This document shows, in pieces, positions 8,849-18,237 of a DNA stretch of 40,710 nucleotides (its first letter is position 1; each line of letters starts with the position of its first letter). This DNA is from Faecalibacterium sp. (GTDB lineage: Bacteria; Bacillota; Clostridia; Oscillospirales; Ruminococcaceae). A model generated the notes under the pieces. It was not told the origin of the DNA and searched no databases. It worked only from the letters and a program-made list of their open reading frames with translations. The translations under genes were made by a program, and so were the position numbers. The DNA lies in NCBI GenBank assembly GCA_022652735.1, contig JALCRP010000018.1, forward strand, positions 1 to 40,710. The letters run 5' to 3'.

Positions 8849-9574
8849 TTACCGGCACCTCGCGGCCTCTGCCGCGGGCATACGCCCGGAATCTTTCAAG
8901 GACAGCCACTCTTCGCCGGCAAAAATCAGGCGAATTTCCAGCAAAGACAGCGCCTGCGCGGCGGCCCGTGTAGCCATCAAATCTTCCTTACTGGGCAGCA
9001 CGATGCCGTCCGGGTGGTTGTGCGCCAGCACAACACCGGCCGCACCCGCCGTGGCAGCCGCCGTCGCCACTTTGCGGACGCTGACATCCAGCGCACCCGC
9101 CGAGCCATCGTCGAGCCATACCAGCCGCAGCAGGCGGCTGCGGTCGTCCAAGGCCAGCATCGCCAGCTTTTCGCGCCCCGCCCCGCGGAAATGCGGTGCA
9201 AGATATGCCGCAATTTCCTGTGTAGTAGAAAGCTTGGTGCGGCGGCCGTTCCGGCTTAGCAAAAAGTAGCGGTCGATCTCGGGCAGGCTATGCAAAAAGT
9301 GTGCTGCAGCCGGGCCGATGCCCGGCACGGTGCACAGCTCGTCCTCGGCCGCCTCCAACACGTTGGCAAAGCTGCCGAAATGTTCCATCAGCGCATGTGC
9401 GATCGGGTTTGTATCCTGCCGCGGGATGGCAAAAAACAGCACATACTCCAGCGCCTCGTGCTCCGCAAGGCTATCCAGACCATACTGCTCTACCCTAGCC
9501 CGCATCCGGGCACGGTGGTCGGAATGTATGGGACTCTTAGAGGGCCGTTTTTCCCCGTTTTTTTCCGCAGGCAT
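8849..9574 (-). CDS. radC: RadC family JAB/MPN protein
   Basis: RadC proteins carry a JAB1/MPN metalloprotease-like fold; a DNA-repair role is traditional but not firmly established. The protein has 241 residues. Helix-hairpin-helix elements occupy the N-terminal third (VPGIGPAAA, 83-91). The JAMM-type metal motif is HNHPDG (185-190) with Asp198, giving the H-x-H-x10-D pattern; Ser195 is in the usual place. Most RadC proteins have PSG where this one has PDG. The ATG at 9574 has GGAAG at seven bases; a GTG eight codons upstream has no site. It lies head-to-head with the pseudouridine synthase gene. Confidence 0.9.
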   Translation of the reverse strand: MPAEKNGEKRPSKSPIHSDHRARMRARVEQYGLDSLAEHEALEYVLFFAIPRQDTNPIAHALMEHFGSFANVLEAAEDELCTVPGIGPAAAHFLHSLPEIDRYFLLSRNGRRTKLSTTQEIAAYLAPHFRGAGREKLAMLALDDRSRLLRLVWLDDGSAGALDVSVRKVATAAATAGAAGVVLAHNHPDGIVLPSKEDLMATRAAAQALSLLEIRLIFAGEEWLSLKDSGRMPAAEAARCR

Positions 9575-9598
9575 AGGCTTTCTTCCTTTGCAAAACAC

Positions 9599-9627
9599 TT
9601 TACGTCAAATTGTATTTATTATATACT
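9599..9627. promoter_or_regulatory. Overlapping divergent promoters for radC and the pseudouridine synthase
   Basis: Plus strand: TTTACG (9599-9604), 17-base spacer, TATACT (9622-9627), directed at the pseudouridine synthase. Minus strand: TATAAT (9618-9623), directed at radC, with only a weak -35. The two -10 boxes share two base pairs, so both promoters probably cannot be occupied at once. Confidence 0.6.
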
Positions 9628-9660
9628 AAATCTACTTTGAAAGAAAGAGAGCGTTTTCGC

Positions 9661-10662
9661 ATGAAAAGCTATACCGCCGGGGCAAACGAAACAGGCGTCC
9701 GCCTTTCCCGTTTTGTGGAAAGCGTCACCCACGGCCTGCCCACGAGCCTTTTATATAAAAGCTTTCGCAATAAGCGTATCAAGGTAAACGGCAAAAAGGC
9801 CGCGCCCGATACCCGCCTAGCCGAGGGCGATTTGATCGAGCTTTATATCAACGATGAATTTTTCCCCGCACAGGCCGCCCAAACAAAGCAGGCCCCGGCC
9901 CAGCGCACGGTGCGCCAGCCGAAGCTGACCGTTTTGTATGAGGACGAGAACATTGCCGTTGTGTACAAGCCCGTCCACCTTTTGTGCCACAGCGACCGCA
10001 CCGGCGACGCCAACCTTGTCGACGCCTTTACCGCCTATCTGACAGAAAAAGGCGAATACGACCCGCATGCCGAGAGCCGCTTTTCCCCTGCCGTGTGTAA
10101 CCGGCTTGACCGCGGCACCGAGGGCCTTGTCGTCGCCGCCAAAAACTATGCCGCGCTGCGGGATATGAACGAGATCATCCGCACGGACAAGCTCAAGAAA
10201 GAATACTACACCATCACCGTCGGCATCCCGAAAAGCGGGCGTTTCACCGCATGGTGGGAGCACGACGAAGCCCAAAACAAGGTGCGCATCCACGCCCACG
10301 AAGATGTGGCCGGCAATTATAAGCAGATCATCACAGATGTGGACGTGCTGCAAACCGCGGGGCCTTTTGCGCTGTGCCGCATTGGCCTCATCACGGGCCG
10401 CACCCATCAAATCCGCGCGCATCTGGCGTTTTTGGGCCAGCCTGTGCTGGGCGACATCAAATACGGCAACCGCAAAATGAACGAGCGCACGGGCACTAAA
10501 ACGCAGGCGCTGTGCGCCGTGCGGCTCACCTTTTTGGATATTCCCGCCGAAAACATTTTGCACGATCTTTCCGGCCGTGTCGTCAAGCTGAAAGACCCTG
10601 CCATTCTAAAACAATTCGCCGCGCTGGATCAGAGCGCGGCGAATAAAACCGTTTCAATTTAA
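9661..10662 (+). CDS. RluA/RluD-family pseudouridine synthase
   Basis: The enzyme isomerises specific uridines in rRNA (or tRNA) to pseudouridine. The protein has 333 residues. An S4 RNA-binding domain covers about residues 13-62. The catalytic domain begins near 90 with VLYEDENIAVVYKP and contains NRLDRGTEG (147-155), where Asp150 is the invariant nucleophile. The late motif GRTHQIRAHLAFLGQPVLGD is well conserved. The ATG at 9661 has only a weak AGAGAG site. The exact target base cannot be read from sequence. The last roughly 86 codons and stop are duplicated, with damage, at 24147-24399. A nine-base-pair hairpin is encoded within the C-terminal codons. Confidence 0.93.
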   Translation: MKSYTAGANETGVRLSRFVESVTHGLPTSLLYKSFRNKRIKVNGKKAAPDTRLAEGDLIELYINDEFFPAQAAQTKQAPAQRTVRQPKLTVLYEDENIAVVYKPVHLLCHSDRTGDANLVDAFTAYLTEKGEYDPHAESRFSPAVCNRLDRGTEGLVVAAKNYAALRDMNEIIRTDKLKKEYYTITVGIPKSGRFTAWWEHDEAQNKVRIHAHEDVAGNYKQIITDVDVLQTAGPFALCRIGLITGRTHQIRAHLAFLGQPVLGDIKYGNRKMNERTGTKTQALCAVRLTFLDIPAENILHDLSGRVVKLKDPAILKQFAALDQSAANKTVSI

Positions 10663-10672
10663 TTTTGCTTTT
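10403..10672 (+). repeat. Donor copy of a dispersed 270-bp repeat
   Basis: This stretch, from the GRTHQIR region of the pseudouridine synthase through ten bases past its stop, reappears in the same orientation at 24147-24409. By eye there are about eleven substitutions plus one seven-base deletion in the other copy, roughly 95% identity. This copy is intact and is taken as the source. Confidence 0.95.
10617..10641 (-). terminator. Hairpin at the 3' end of two convergent genes
   Basis: CGCCGCGCT and AGCGCGGCG form a perfect nine-base-pair stem with a seven-base loop inside the last codons of the pseudouridine synthase. Read on the minus strand it is followed by AATTGTTTT, so it may end transcripts of the clostripain operon that stops at 10714. 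The T-tract is weak. An identical hairpin lies at 24354-24378. Confidence 0.45.
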
Positions 10673-10713
10673 CGTGCATCTGCTGCCCGATCTGTTTTTT
10701 TACTTTTTGGGGG

Positions 10714-12657
10714 TTATACGGTCGTAGTGATCTCGCCGTCAGTGCAGTCGAAGATCACAGCATCGGAATAAGCGTAATTTCCCGTTGCGTCGCGCATTTC
10801 ATACACCATCGAGTAGCTGCCGTCCGGCAGCGGCGCCTCGGCAAAGGCCGTGTTTTCCGTAACGGTCAAAGTTTCGGCCGTGTAAGGCTCGAAAGCGTCG
10901 TCGCCGGAGGCCGAGGCTATATACCAAATTGTCGTCAGCTCGTCGCCGGGCTGCAAAAGGCGCAGCTCCTTATCGGCCATGCCGTTTGCGTCGATGCCCT
11001 GCCGCGCGCCGAGGATGCTCCACGCTTCGCTCGTGAAATCATAGGCAACCTGCAGGTTGTACGCTTCTCCATTCAGTAGCACGGGCACCGAATACAGGTT
11101 ATAGTCCTCGCCCTCGAAGCTCAGCTCCATATACACCAGCGCGCCGTCGATGCTGCCCCATACGCCGCGGAAGTTATCATAAAACACGCCGTTTTCCCAA
11201 TCAGCGGTCATATCGTTATCCGTGCCCAGAAGCATCATTTCATCGTTTTCGGCGTCAACATAATAAAGGGAAAAGCCGATGCCCGCCAGAATATCATTTG
11301 CCGCGGGGCCGAGCGTGAGATACGAGACGCCCTCACTGTCCACATCAAGCGGCGCGTTGTCCCATCCCATTGAAGCCAGCGTCTGCTGCTCGGGCAGGGC
11401 ATCGACATCGCGTTCGGCCAAGTATTCCATACCGTCGTCGTCCAGCTCGCCTGTAAGCTCATAGGCATAGAAATACTTGAACGCCGTGCCGGCGCCAACG
11501 CCCGCATAGCCGTTGAAATCGTCCACATCGCCGTTATAGGAGTAGTAGCACGAAAGGCCTGTGGCCTCGGCGCGGTAAGGGCCGCCCACCTGATACAGCA
11601 CACAGCTTTCAAGCGCATCCAAAACACTTTGCGCCGAGCCGAGCATGTCTGTCGTCTGCCGCGCGAGGTGGCCGAGATCGACCATATTGGTATAGCCCTG
11701 CTCTTTTGTATTGCCGCCGTAGTTTTCGCTTTCGGCGGCCGCACGCCCGAACTGTGAGAAAAAGCCGGGGTCAGCGCAGGCGGCGTCCAGCGCCTCGGCG
11801 CCAAACGCCTCATAGGCATCCAGCAGAGGAGCCGTTTTCGTCAGATCCGTCAGCGAAAGCGTCACATTGTCCTGCGTACCCTCCAGCTCGCAGCCATGAT
11901 AATAAGCGTCGCAGATGGCCGTGCCCAGCGCTGCGCCGTCCATTGCAGGGTTTTCGGCCAGCGCGCTCGCCCACTCGGAATAATACCACCCGTTCCCCGG
12001 TTCAACCTCCTCCGAGGCCACGAGATAATGCGCGAGGTCGTTAAAGGTATACGCCACATCCACCGTGGCCATCAGGCAGGTATCAAAACCCACAAGCTCC
12101 AGCGGAGGCTTTTCGGCAGACGGCGCCCATACACGGGAAAAGGCGTCGTACATTTCATCGAGCGTCAGCGAATCCATATCGTAAAGCTCGTCGAAAGCTG
12201 CGCCCGATACACTGCCGCCGCCGTGATTCCAAAAAACAACGGCGGTTTTTTCGGCGGGATAATTTGTGCTGGCGAAATCGAGAAAATCCGCCAGTGTGCT
12301 CGTCTCGCCCATGCTGGCCGAGGGCTGCTCGTCCACAAGGTTCAGCCCATCGCTGTTATACACATAGCGCTGGAGCATGTCGGCATCGACAAAGTCGTTC
12401 TGCCACGCGGCCGCGCCGCCCGTCTCGATCACGACATTCACATTTTCGGGCAGAGCTGCCTCGGTCAGCTCGGCAAGGTCGGCCGTCGCGCAGCCAGCAT
12501 CGGTTTCGAGGTTGCTGCCGCAAAGATACCAGTAAACGGCCCATTCGGCCTTTTCGGCCCCGCTGCCCACGGCAGCTTCGCCCGGCGCGCCGCCGCAGCC
12601 CGCAAGGGAAAGCAGCATTGCGAACGCCAAAAGCAGGGAAAGACATTTCTTTTTCAT
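10714..12657 (-). CDS. Clostripain-family (C11) cysteine protease-like lipoprotein
   Basis: A predicted secreted lipoprotein of 647 residues related to peptidase family C11. The N-terminus is a lipoprotein signal with lipobox LAGC (Cys21). The catalytic pair is visible: His145 in FWNHGGG and Cys194 in GFDTCLMA, the order and spacing seen in clostripain-like proteases. Early strand motif [10 protein letters not shown] also fits the family. The C-terminal 250 residues are beta-rich with no motif I recognise. The ATG at 12657 has GAGGTG at six bases; the frame stays open upstream but that would bypass the lipoprotein signal. It follows the DUF4428-SHOCT gene by ten bases and ends the putative envelope operon. 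Family members cleave after Arg or Lys; the substrate here is unknown. Confidence 0.88.
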   Translation of the reverse strand: MKKKCLSLLLAFAMLLSLAGCGGAPGEAAVGSGAEKAEWAVYWYLCGSNLETDAGCATADLAELTEAALPENVNVVIETGGAAAWQNDFVDADMLQRYVYNSDGLNLVDEQPSASMGETSTLADFLDFASTNYPAEKTAVVFWNHGGGSVSGAAFDELYDMDSLTLDEMYDAFSRVWAPSAEKPPLELVGFDTCLMATVDVAYTFNDLAHYLVASEEVEPGNGWYYSEWASALAENPAMDGAALGTAICDAYYHGCELEGTQDNVTLSLTDLTKTAPLLDAYEAFGAEALDAACADPGFFSQFGRAAAESENYGGNTKEQGYTNMVDLGHLARQTTDMLGSAQSVLDALESCVLYQVGGPYRAEATGLSCYYSYNGDVDDFNGYAGVGAGTAFKYFYAYELTGELDDDGMEYLAERDVDALPEQQTLASMGWDNAPLDVDSEGVSYLTLGPAANDILAGIGFSLYYVDAENDEMMLLGTDNDMTADWENGVFYDNFRGVWGSIDGALVYMELSFEGEDYNLYSVPVLLNGEAYNLQVAYDFTSEAWSILGARQGIDANGMADKELRLLQPGDELTTIWYIASASGDDAFEPYTAETLTVTENTAFAEAPLPDGSYSMVYEMRDATGNYAYSDAVIFDCTDGEITTTV

Positions 12658-12667
12658 GTACTTCACC

Positions 12668-13588
12668 TCAAATCCCGAGCAGCTGGCGCTTTTTGGCCGC
12701 AAATTCTTCTTCCGTGATCGCGCCGGCATCCAGCAGCGTTTTATATTTTTGGATTTCGTTTACCGTATCTACCGGGGCCGGGGCCGCCGCAGCAGCCTCA
12801 TCGGCCCGAACCTCGCCCGCCGCAGGGTCGATGATATGCATCAGATTCTCAGCCAACGTATACAGCGCGTCGGCTTCCTGCTGATAATCGTTCAGGTAGG
12901 AATCGGCGCTGGGATAGCTGCTGTTAAAGGTGGGGCCGCCGCGTTTGCCGTGGAAGTTTTTCCAGTAGGGGTTATCTATGCGCAGTTCCACATGAAAGGC
13001 CCGCACCGGCTCGGGCAAATTGAGGATGGGCCGGGGCGGCGGGGGCGGCGGATTGCCGCCGTCGCGGCGCTCGCGCTCGGCGCGCATCCGCTCCATGCGC
13101 TCCATACGCTCATATTCGCGTTGCTGCATCACCATTTGGGCGATCTGCGGGGCCATCGCATTCACACGGGCGGGCACATCGCTGGCATAAACGCGCAGCG
13201 CGCCCGGGGCGCTTTCAAACAGGGGGCGGTTATCCTCGAGGATGCGGAAGCCTTTGAGGCTTGCCGCCGGGAAGACGATCGCTGTATCCAACCGCTTCAG
13301 GCGGAAAAGGCTCTGTTCCGTATCCAAAAGCAGTTCGCCGCTTAAAAGGCCGAAATCATAGCAGAAGTTTTCAGTGAAGGATGCCCGCAAGGGCTGATTT
13401 TCATCGTAAAATGTCATGTACTCCCGAAAAGAGTCCACGGTCATCGCTTCCAGCAGCCCATCCGGCAAATCAATTTTAGCGGCGCACACCTTGCACAAAG
13501 GCATGCCCGCCACTTTCGTGGCCAGCAGCATCGGCGTCGGGCTGCCGCAGAGCGGGCAGAGCTTTTTGTTATTGCTGAACAATCCCAT
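12668..13588 (-). CDS. DUF4428 zinc-finger / SHOCT domain protein
   Basis: A 306-residue cytoplasmic protein of unknown function. The N-terminus holds a four-cysteine zinc-finger of DUF4428 type: C11, C14, C32 and C35 (CPLC...CKVC). The middle carries a charged segment with a [17 protein letters not shown] run that looks like a short coiled coil, then a stretch of six prolines. The C-terminal 28 residues match a SHOCT domain ([22 protein letters not shown]), a short helical module often found at protein ends. The ATG at 13588 has AAAGGA at suitable distance. It shares the zinc-finger with the gene at 15826-16509 three places upstream in the operon, so two paralogous finger proteins flank the wall-anchored protein. 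Confidence 0.82.
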   Translation of the reverse strand: MGLFSNNKKLCPLCGSPTPMLLATKVAGMPLCKVCAAKIDLPDGLLEAMTVDSFREYMTFYDENQPLRASFTENFCYDFGLLSGELLLDTEQSLFRLKRLDTAIVFPAASLKGFRILEDNRPLFESAPGALRVYASDVPARVNAMAPQIAQMVMQQREYERMERMERMRAERERRDGGNPPPPPPRPILNLPEPVRAFHVELRIDNPYWKNFHGKRGGPTFNSSYPSADSYLNDYQQEADALYTLAENLMHIIDPAAGEVRADEAAAAAPAPVDTVNEIQKYKTLLDAGAITEEEFAAKKRQLLGI

Positions 13589-13650
13589 AAAATATTCCTT
13601 TCTTTTGCATAATGGTTACTCCACCGGGGAGCGTTGCCTTTTTTCGGCGG

Positions 13651-15795
13651 TCAGCGCCGCTGGCGCAGCGCAAAGCCGAACATCCCCAGCCCGCACAGCG
13701 AGAGCGCCAGCAGCAGCTCCCACATTACAAGCTGCGAAGCATCGCCCGTTTTGGGGCTGGCGGCCGTATTGTGCGAAACGGTAGTTACCGCCGTGCCCTG
13801 CTTTACCTCCTGCTGTGCGCCTTCCAGCATCTGGTAGCCGGATACGAGGTGTGCATAATGAAATGTAGCCGCGTTCGCATCCGTCAGCGTCTGAATCGCA
13901 GCGTTGCTGCCGTCCGCCTTTGTGCCAACCAGCAGCGTGCAGGCGGTAGGATACCCCGCCAAATTCAGAGCCTTGTTCATCACGCCCTCGTTGCCGCTGG
14001 AAGCTGCGGTTACTACGCCGCCGTTTATTACAATCGCCGTATCGCCGTAAAGGCAGTAGGCCCATTCCGAGGCCAGATCCAGCGTACCGCTGTTGATGGT
14101 AAGCGTACCGCCGTTGGCCTTTAGGCAGCACGCCTGGCCTTGGGTTTCCTTTTCGCGGATGGTAAGCGCGCCCGTACTGCTCAGCGTCACGTTTTTGCCT
14201 TCAATGCCCGCATAGTAATCATAAATCGTCAGGCTGCCGTCACCAGTAAGGGTAACGTCTTTCTTTTCGCTCTCCCCCGGTGCACAAGCACTGATCCCGT
14301 AGAAATAAGATGCATCATCGGGTTGCCCGATTGTATTGGAGCCTTTCAGCACAACCTGCAAATCCTCCTTCGCCAGAATGGCACTGTTTACCCCTTGCCT
14401 AAAAGAAATCGTTGCATTGTTCAGTGTCAAAACGGCTGGGGTTTCCCCTGCGGCAGGGGTATACGTTACCGTTCCGGTAATGATATCATTGACCGTAACG
14501 CCGCCTTTATTGTCCTCTGTAATCCACACGCCGCCGACACAAACGGGATAGTGCTTGACAAACGTAAAATCCTTGCCTGTTACGTTGCTTGCCACAACAT
14601 CAAAAGCATCCAGTTTTTTTGTATTATAGCCTGTTGCGCTAACCGCAAGAGTGTAGCCCCCGCCGACAGGCACGGACGAAATGGAAAATACGCCATAGGC
14701 ATCCGTTGTCACAGTGCCCCCACATGTGATGCCGTCGCTGTTTACCAGATCAACTCTTGCGCTCACAATACCGTCGCCGTCACTATTTTTCACCGTGCCG
14801 CTGACGGTATACTTTTTGGTGGTCGCAACATTAACCCACTTATAGCTACCCGCATTATCAGCCTTATAAAGTACAGGGTTTGCGCCGGCGCTATCTGTAC
14901 TGGCTATGGCAGAAAGGCCTGTGTTACATTGCATCGCGCCCTTTAATGCATAGCTTGTTGCTGCCGTACCGCTGGTGGCCACAAGCGTGCCGCCGGAAAT
15001 CGTGACCGCTGACGAGGAGAAAAGGCCACAGCTGTCGCCACCGTTCACAGTTCCGCCGGTGGCGATTACGCTGCCGGCGTAAATCGTCACAGTGTTGCCC
15101 GGGTCCGACCCAGCCGCTTTCATGCCATAGCTATTACCTACAACTGATGTTCCGCCAATGGCTTCTACCGTGCCGCCGTTAATGGTAATCGCCCCGCTTG
15201 CCAGTATACCAAACGTACTCCCCTTCGCCTCGCCGGAAACGCCCTTCACCGTGCCGCTGTCAACGATAATCGCCTCGCTTGCGTAAATTCCAACACTTCC
15301 AAGCTGCTCTGAATTGTCGGCGCATTGGGCGGTCAGGCTGCCGTCGTCGTCGCCGCTGTCGGAAATGGTTAAGCTGCCATTGTTAATGTAAATGCCATAG
15401 CTGGTGCCGTTGGCAGCCGCCGCCACGCCGGTAACCGTGTTAGTGCCCTGCAACGCTATGCTCAGATCGCCCGAAGCAACATAGATACCGGCCTTGTCCG
15501 TGCCAGAGGCATCATTATTCCATGAATACGCCGTCGTAATGGCTGCGCCGCTCAGCTTCAGCGTACCGCTGTCTCTGTCAAAATATGCGGTACAGCCGCC
15601 CGTGCCCAAAGTACCGCTGTCCGCCGCCGCATCATTCACAAGGTAGGGCTTTTCGTCGTTCAGCATTTGATTGCCTACATATACGTCCTCAGGGTAGCCC
15701 GCCGCAAATACGGGCAGGCTGAGCGCGGGCATCAGCAGCAGCGCCATGCCCAGCCCCAGCAGCCCGCTGAGAATCCTGTGCTTAGTTTGTATCAT
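13651..15795 (-). CDS. Wall-anchored beta-helix surface protein with CnaB-like domain
   Basis: A 714-residue exported surface protein. Residues 1-31 form a signal peptide ending VFA-AG. Two regions of short beta-strand repeats (about 35-320 and 415-660), rich in INGGTV, TISGGTL and LTINSGTL units, look like a right-handed beta helix. Each region begins with a similar VYVG/VCVGG strand, suggesting internal duplication. Between them (about 325-412) is a carboxypeptidase-regulatory or CnaB-like fold: YTVSGTVKNSDG...SARVDLVN...TDAYGVFSI...GYTLAVSATGY. The C-terminus has SPKTGD (680-685), a hydrophobic helix and a basic tail (RQRR), the layout of a sortase signal with S in place of L. No sortase gene lies in the window. 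It sits between the two DUF4428 genes. Ligand unknown. Confidence 0.85.
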   Translation of the reverse strand: MIQTKHRILSGLLGLGMALLLMPALSLPVFAAGYPEDVYVGNQMLNDEKPYLVNDAAADSGTLGTGGCTAYFDRDSGTLKLSGAAITTAYSWNNDASGTDKAGIYVASGDLSIALQGTNTVTGVAAAANGTSYGIYINNGSLTISDSGDDDGSLTAQCADNSEQLGSVGIYASEAIIVDSGTVKGVSGEAKGSTFGILASGAITINGGTVEAIGGTSVVGNSYGMKAAGSDPGNTVTIYAGSVIATGGTVNGGDSCGLFSSSAVTISGGTLVATSGTAATSYALKGAMQCNTGLSAIASTDSAGANPVLYKADNAGSYKWVNVATTKKYTVSGTVKNSDGDGIVSARVDLVNSDGITCGGTVTTDAYGVFSISSVPVGGGYTLAVSATGYNTKKLDAFDVVASNVTGKDFTFVKHYPVCVGGVWITEDNKGGVTVNDIITGTVTYTPAAGETPAVLTLNNATISFRQGVNSAILAKEDLQVVLKGSNTIGQPDDASYFYGISACAPGESEKKDVTLTGDGSLTIYDYYAGIEGKNVTLSSTGALTIREKETQGQACCLKANGGTLTINSGTLDLASEWAYCLYGDTAIVINGGVVTAASSGNEGVMNKALNLAGYPTACTLLVGTKADGSNAAIQTLTDANAATFHYAHLVSGYQMLEGAQQEVKQGTAVTTVSHNTAASPKTGDASQLVMWELLLALSLCGLGMFGFALRQRR

Positions 15796-15825
15796 GATTT
15801 TCTACTCCATCCGTTTTCGATTTTG

Positions 15826-16509
15826 TTACAGCGTATCCAGCAGCTCCGGGAACTCCGGCAGTTCCACAGGCTCTTTGCGGGCGGCACGTTTTAATACCTG
15901 GCAGGCCGCCCCCATCTGGCCGCCGAAGCCGCCGAAGCCGTGCAGACGGCTGGGGGAGAAATCGAGCTTCAGCTCGATGGCGGGCCAGTACGGCTCCGTT
16001 GTCGTCAGCTTCAGCTTGAAATAATCGTTGTCGGCCGAGTTGCTCGAGCTGCCCACCACGCGCGCGATGGAGGCCAGCGCCGTCAGGCCGCTGTCAAGGC
16101 AGGTTTCGCCGGGGTCGTCCGCGCTGTCAACTTTTTTCGTCAGGCGGTAAAGCTCATAGCCCGTGATCTGATCGAAATTGAAAATCACGGGGTTCTTTTC
16201 GTCGTGCAGCTTATCATGGATGAGATACAGCGCTTTTTCGGCCACGCTTACGCCCATTTTCAGCTCGGGCAGGTCGGCAAATTCCGCCTCCCAATGGATG
16301 GAGGCATAGCGCTCGGCGTTTTTCTGGCGATAGGCCAGATGCGCCTTGATGAAATCCGGCGTCGCATTTTTCAAAAGCTCGGCATCCATTGAGACACGGC
16401 CGCCGCACTCCTTGCAAAGCGTCTTTTTCTCGCCGATTTTCACCAGAAACAAACCTTTAACTTCCCCGCCGCACACCGGGCACGGCTCGTTTTTCGTAAA
16501 GAAGCCCAT
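15826..16509 (-). CDS. DUF4428 zinc-finger protein
   Basis: A 227-residue soluble protein of unknown function. The N-terminal finger has C10, C13, C32 and C35 (CPVC...CKEC), almost the same spacing as in the gene at 12668-13588. The rest is mixed alpha/beta with a region (FNFDQITGYELYRL) reminiscent of DUF4428-linked PH-like domains; this part is not certain. It lacks the SHOCT tail. The ATG at 16509 has a perfect AAGGAGG eight bases upstream; codons further upstream are not needed. It follows the DUF2207 gene by 57 bases and precedes the surface protein by 30 bases. Confidence 0.8.
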   Translation of the reverse strand: MGFFTKNEPCPVCGGEVKGLFLVKIGEKKTLCKECGGRVSMDAELLKNATPDFIKAHLAYRQKNAERYASIHWEAEFADLPELKMGVSVAEKALYLIHDKLHDEKNPVIFNFDQITGYELYRLTKKVDSADDPGETCLDSGLTALASIARVVGSSSNSADNDYFKLKLTTTEPYWPAIELKLDFSPSRLHGFGGFGGQMGAACQVLKRAARKEPVELPEFPELLDTL

Positions 16510-16566
16510 ATTTTTTTCCTCCTTATTATGTGTGTAAAGCAGGCTGTAGATCAGCTGCATTTCCCA

Positions 16567-18237
16567 TTATCGTGTACCGCCGCCCCCGCCGCCGGAGAAG
16601 CCCCCGCCGCCGGAAAACGACGCATCACCGCCGCTGCCCGCCGAGCGCATTTCCTCTTCCATGCGCTCTTCTTCGCGCCGGCGCTCGACAGCACGGTACA
16701 AAAGCTCGTTATACGGATCGGTATACAAAAGATACATCTGATAAGTTTCCAGCTCCGGCAGCTGCGCGGGATATACCGTTTTCAGCTGGCCGATCACCTG
16801 CTTTGCAATACCGAACAGTGCCGCGTAAACCATGTAATCCTGCCAGAGAAACGTTTCGTTCACGCCGCGTTCGGCGATCAGCGAAAAATCAAGCAGGTAG
16901 CGCCGCAGGCCCAAAAGCTCGTTGAGCTGGCGGAAGCCTTCGGCCGTCAAATCCTTCAGCCCTTCGCAGATGGCGCCTTTCAGGCAGCCCTGCTGCACCA
17001 GCGCCAGCCGGCCCTCACGCTGCCCCTGATCCACGATCCCGCAAATCGCAGCTTGGCCCGCATTGGCGCAGTAGGTTTCCATTTCCTTCGGCTGCAAAAC
17101 GCCATCCGCACCCGCCGCACCCAGCAAAAAGGTATACAAAGCTTCGTCGTAGGCGTCGCCCGCGTGAGGCTCCCGCACAAGGCGCAGGCAGACATTTTTG
17201 GCATCGGCCGGCGTACTTTCGGGCGCAAGCGCCCCCAGCGCGATCAGGCGCAGGATACGCGCGCCCAAATAATTCTTTTCCGGAAAAAATGCCAGATCCG
17301 CACCCAAAACGGCCGTCATATTCAGGTTACCGCCGTTCGGCGCTTCGCGGAAATAGGGCGCTTGTTCCATAAGCTTTTTACGTTTTGCCTTTTTTACCGC
17401 CCCGCACACGGCGATCCCTGCCGCCACAGCGCCAACGATGCCCCCGAGCAAAACGGCCGCGCCGAGCCAATCTGCGCCCGTCATCCCGGTATCGTAATCG
17501 CTGCCCTCTTTTGCTTCCTGCTCGACCGCATCAAAGCTGCGTGTGTCGGTATGCTGCGCAGCAAATGTCCCTTGTGGGAAGCGCACCATCAGCGTCATGT
17601 TCGCGCCACCCTCAAGCGAGGTTTCGGTCCATGCGCGGATGGCGCCATCCTCAAACTGAACCTGCCCGTCATAACCAAACGCCCAGATGTCACAGGCGTC
17701 GTCCGTCAGGGGCGTACCATCCTGATTATGAATCGTTATCACCGCATCGGTAGGGAAAAAGCCCATATCCGCGTTGATGAAGCGATAGTTGAAGCCGTCC
17801 GCGTCGGCATACGCCGTCACGAGATCATGCAGCACAAATTCGACGGTATAGCGGTGCGCGCCGTACGAACCGATGCCCCAGCAAAGCTCCGTGCCGCCGT
17901 CGATTGGAAGCATGCCGCATTTGCCCGCTTTTTCTTCCAGCGAGGCGTCGATGTCCCATGTATCCGGCGGCAGAACGGTATACGAGCCGTTTTCGTCCGA
18001 AACGGCATAATCCGAAATGGAAAGGTAGCCACTGTCGAGATAGTCGAGATAAAACTCGGTGCCGTCGTCTACCTCGGCAGAAAACACCTGCGTAATATAG
18101 GCCGAGCCATCGGGCCGAAGCTCCACATCCACGGTAAGCTCCGGCACCTGATTGAGTGCCAGCGCGGGCATCGCCAGCATCAGCACAAGGAGGATACTAA
18201 AAAAAGCCGCTGCAATCTTTTTTTTCATGGCAGTCAC
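16567..18237 (-). CDS. DUF2207 membrane protein
   Basis: A 556-residue membrane protein of the DUF2207 (YciQ-like) family, whose function is not established. It has a signal peptide (first 28 residues, ending ALA), an extracellular beta-rich domain (about 30-255), one clear transmembrane helix (257-281) followed by basic KKAKRKK, a cytoplasmic helical domain, and a glycine-rich tail ending GGGGGGTR, typical of the family. The start is ambiguous: a GTG at 18237 overlaps the lemA stop by four bases (GTGA), while an ATG at 18228 gives a standard signal peptide start. LemA and DUF2207 are commonly neighbours in Firmicutes, so the pair likely acts together at the membrane. Confidence 0.85.
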   Translation of the reverse strand: MTAMKKKIAAAFFSILLVLMLAMPALALNQVPELTVDVELRPDGSAYITQVFSAEVDDGTEFYLDYLDSGYLSISDYAVSDENGSYTVLPPDTWDIDASLEEKAGKCGMLPIDGGTELCWGIGSYGAHRYTVEFVLHDLVTAYADADGFNYRFINADMGFFPTDAVITIHNQDGTPLTDDACDIWAFGYDGQVQFEDGAIRAWTETSLEGGANMTLMVRFPQGTFAAQHTDTRSFDAVEQEAKEGSDYDTGMTGADWLGAAVLLGGIVGAVAAGIAVCGAVKKAKRKKLMEQAPYFREAPNGGNLNMTAVLGADLAFFPEKNYLGARILRLIALGALAPESTPADAKNVCLRLVREPHAGDAYDEALYTFLLGAAGADGVLQPKEMETYCANAGQAAICGIVDQGQREGRLALVQQGCLKGAICEGLKDLTAEGFRQLNELLGLRRYLLDFSLIAERGVNETFLWQDYMVYAALFGIAKQVIGQLKTVYPAQLPELETYQMYLLYTDPYNELLYRAVERRREEERMEEEMRSAGSGGDASFSGGGGFSGGGGGGTR

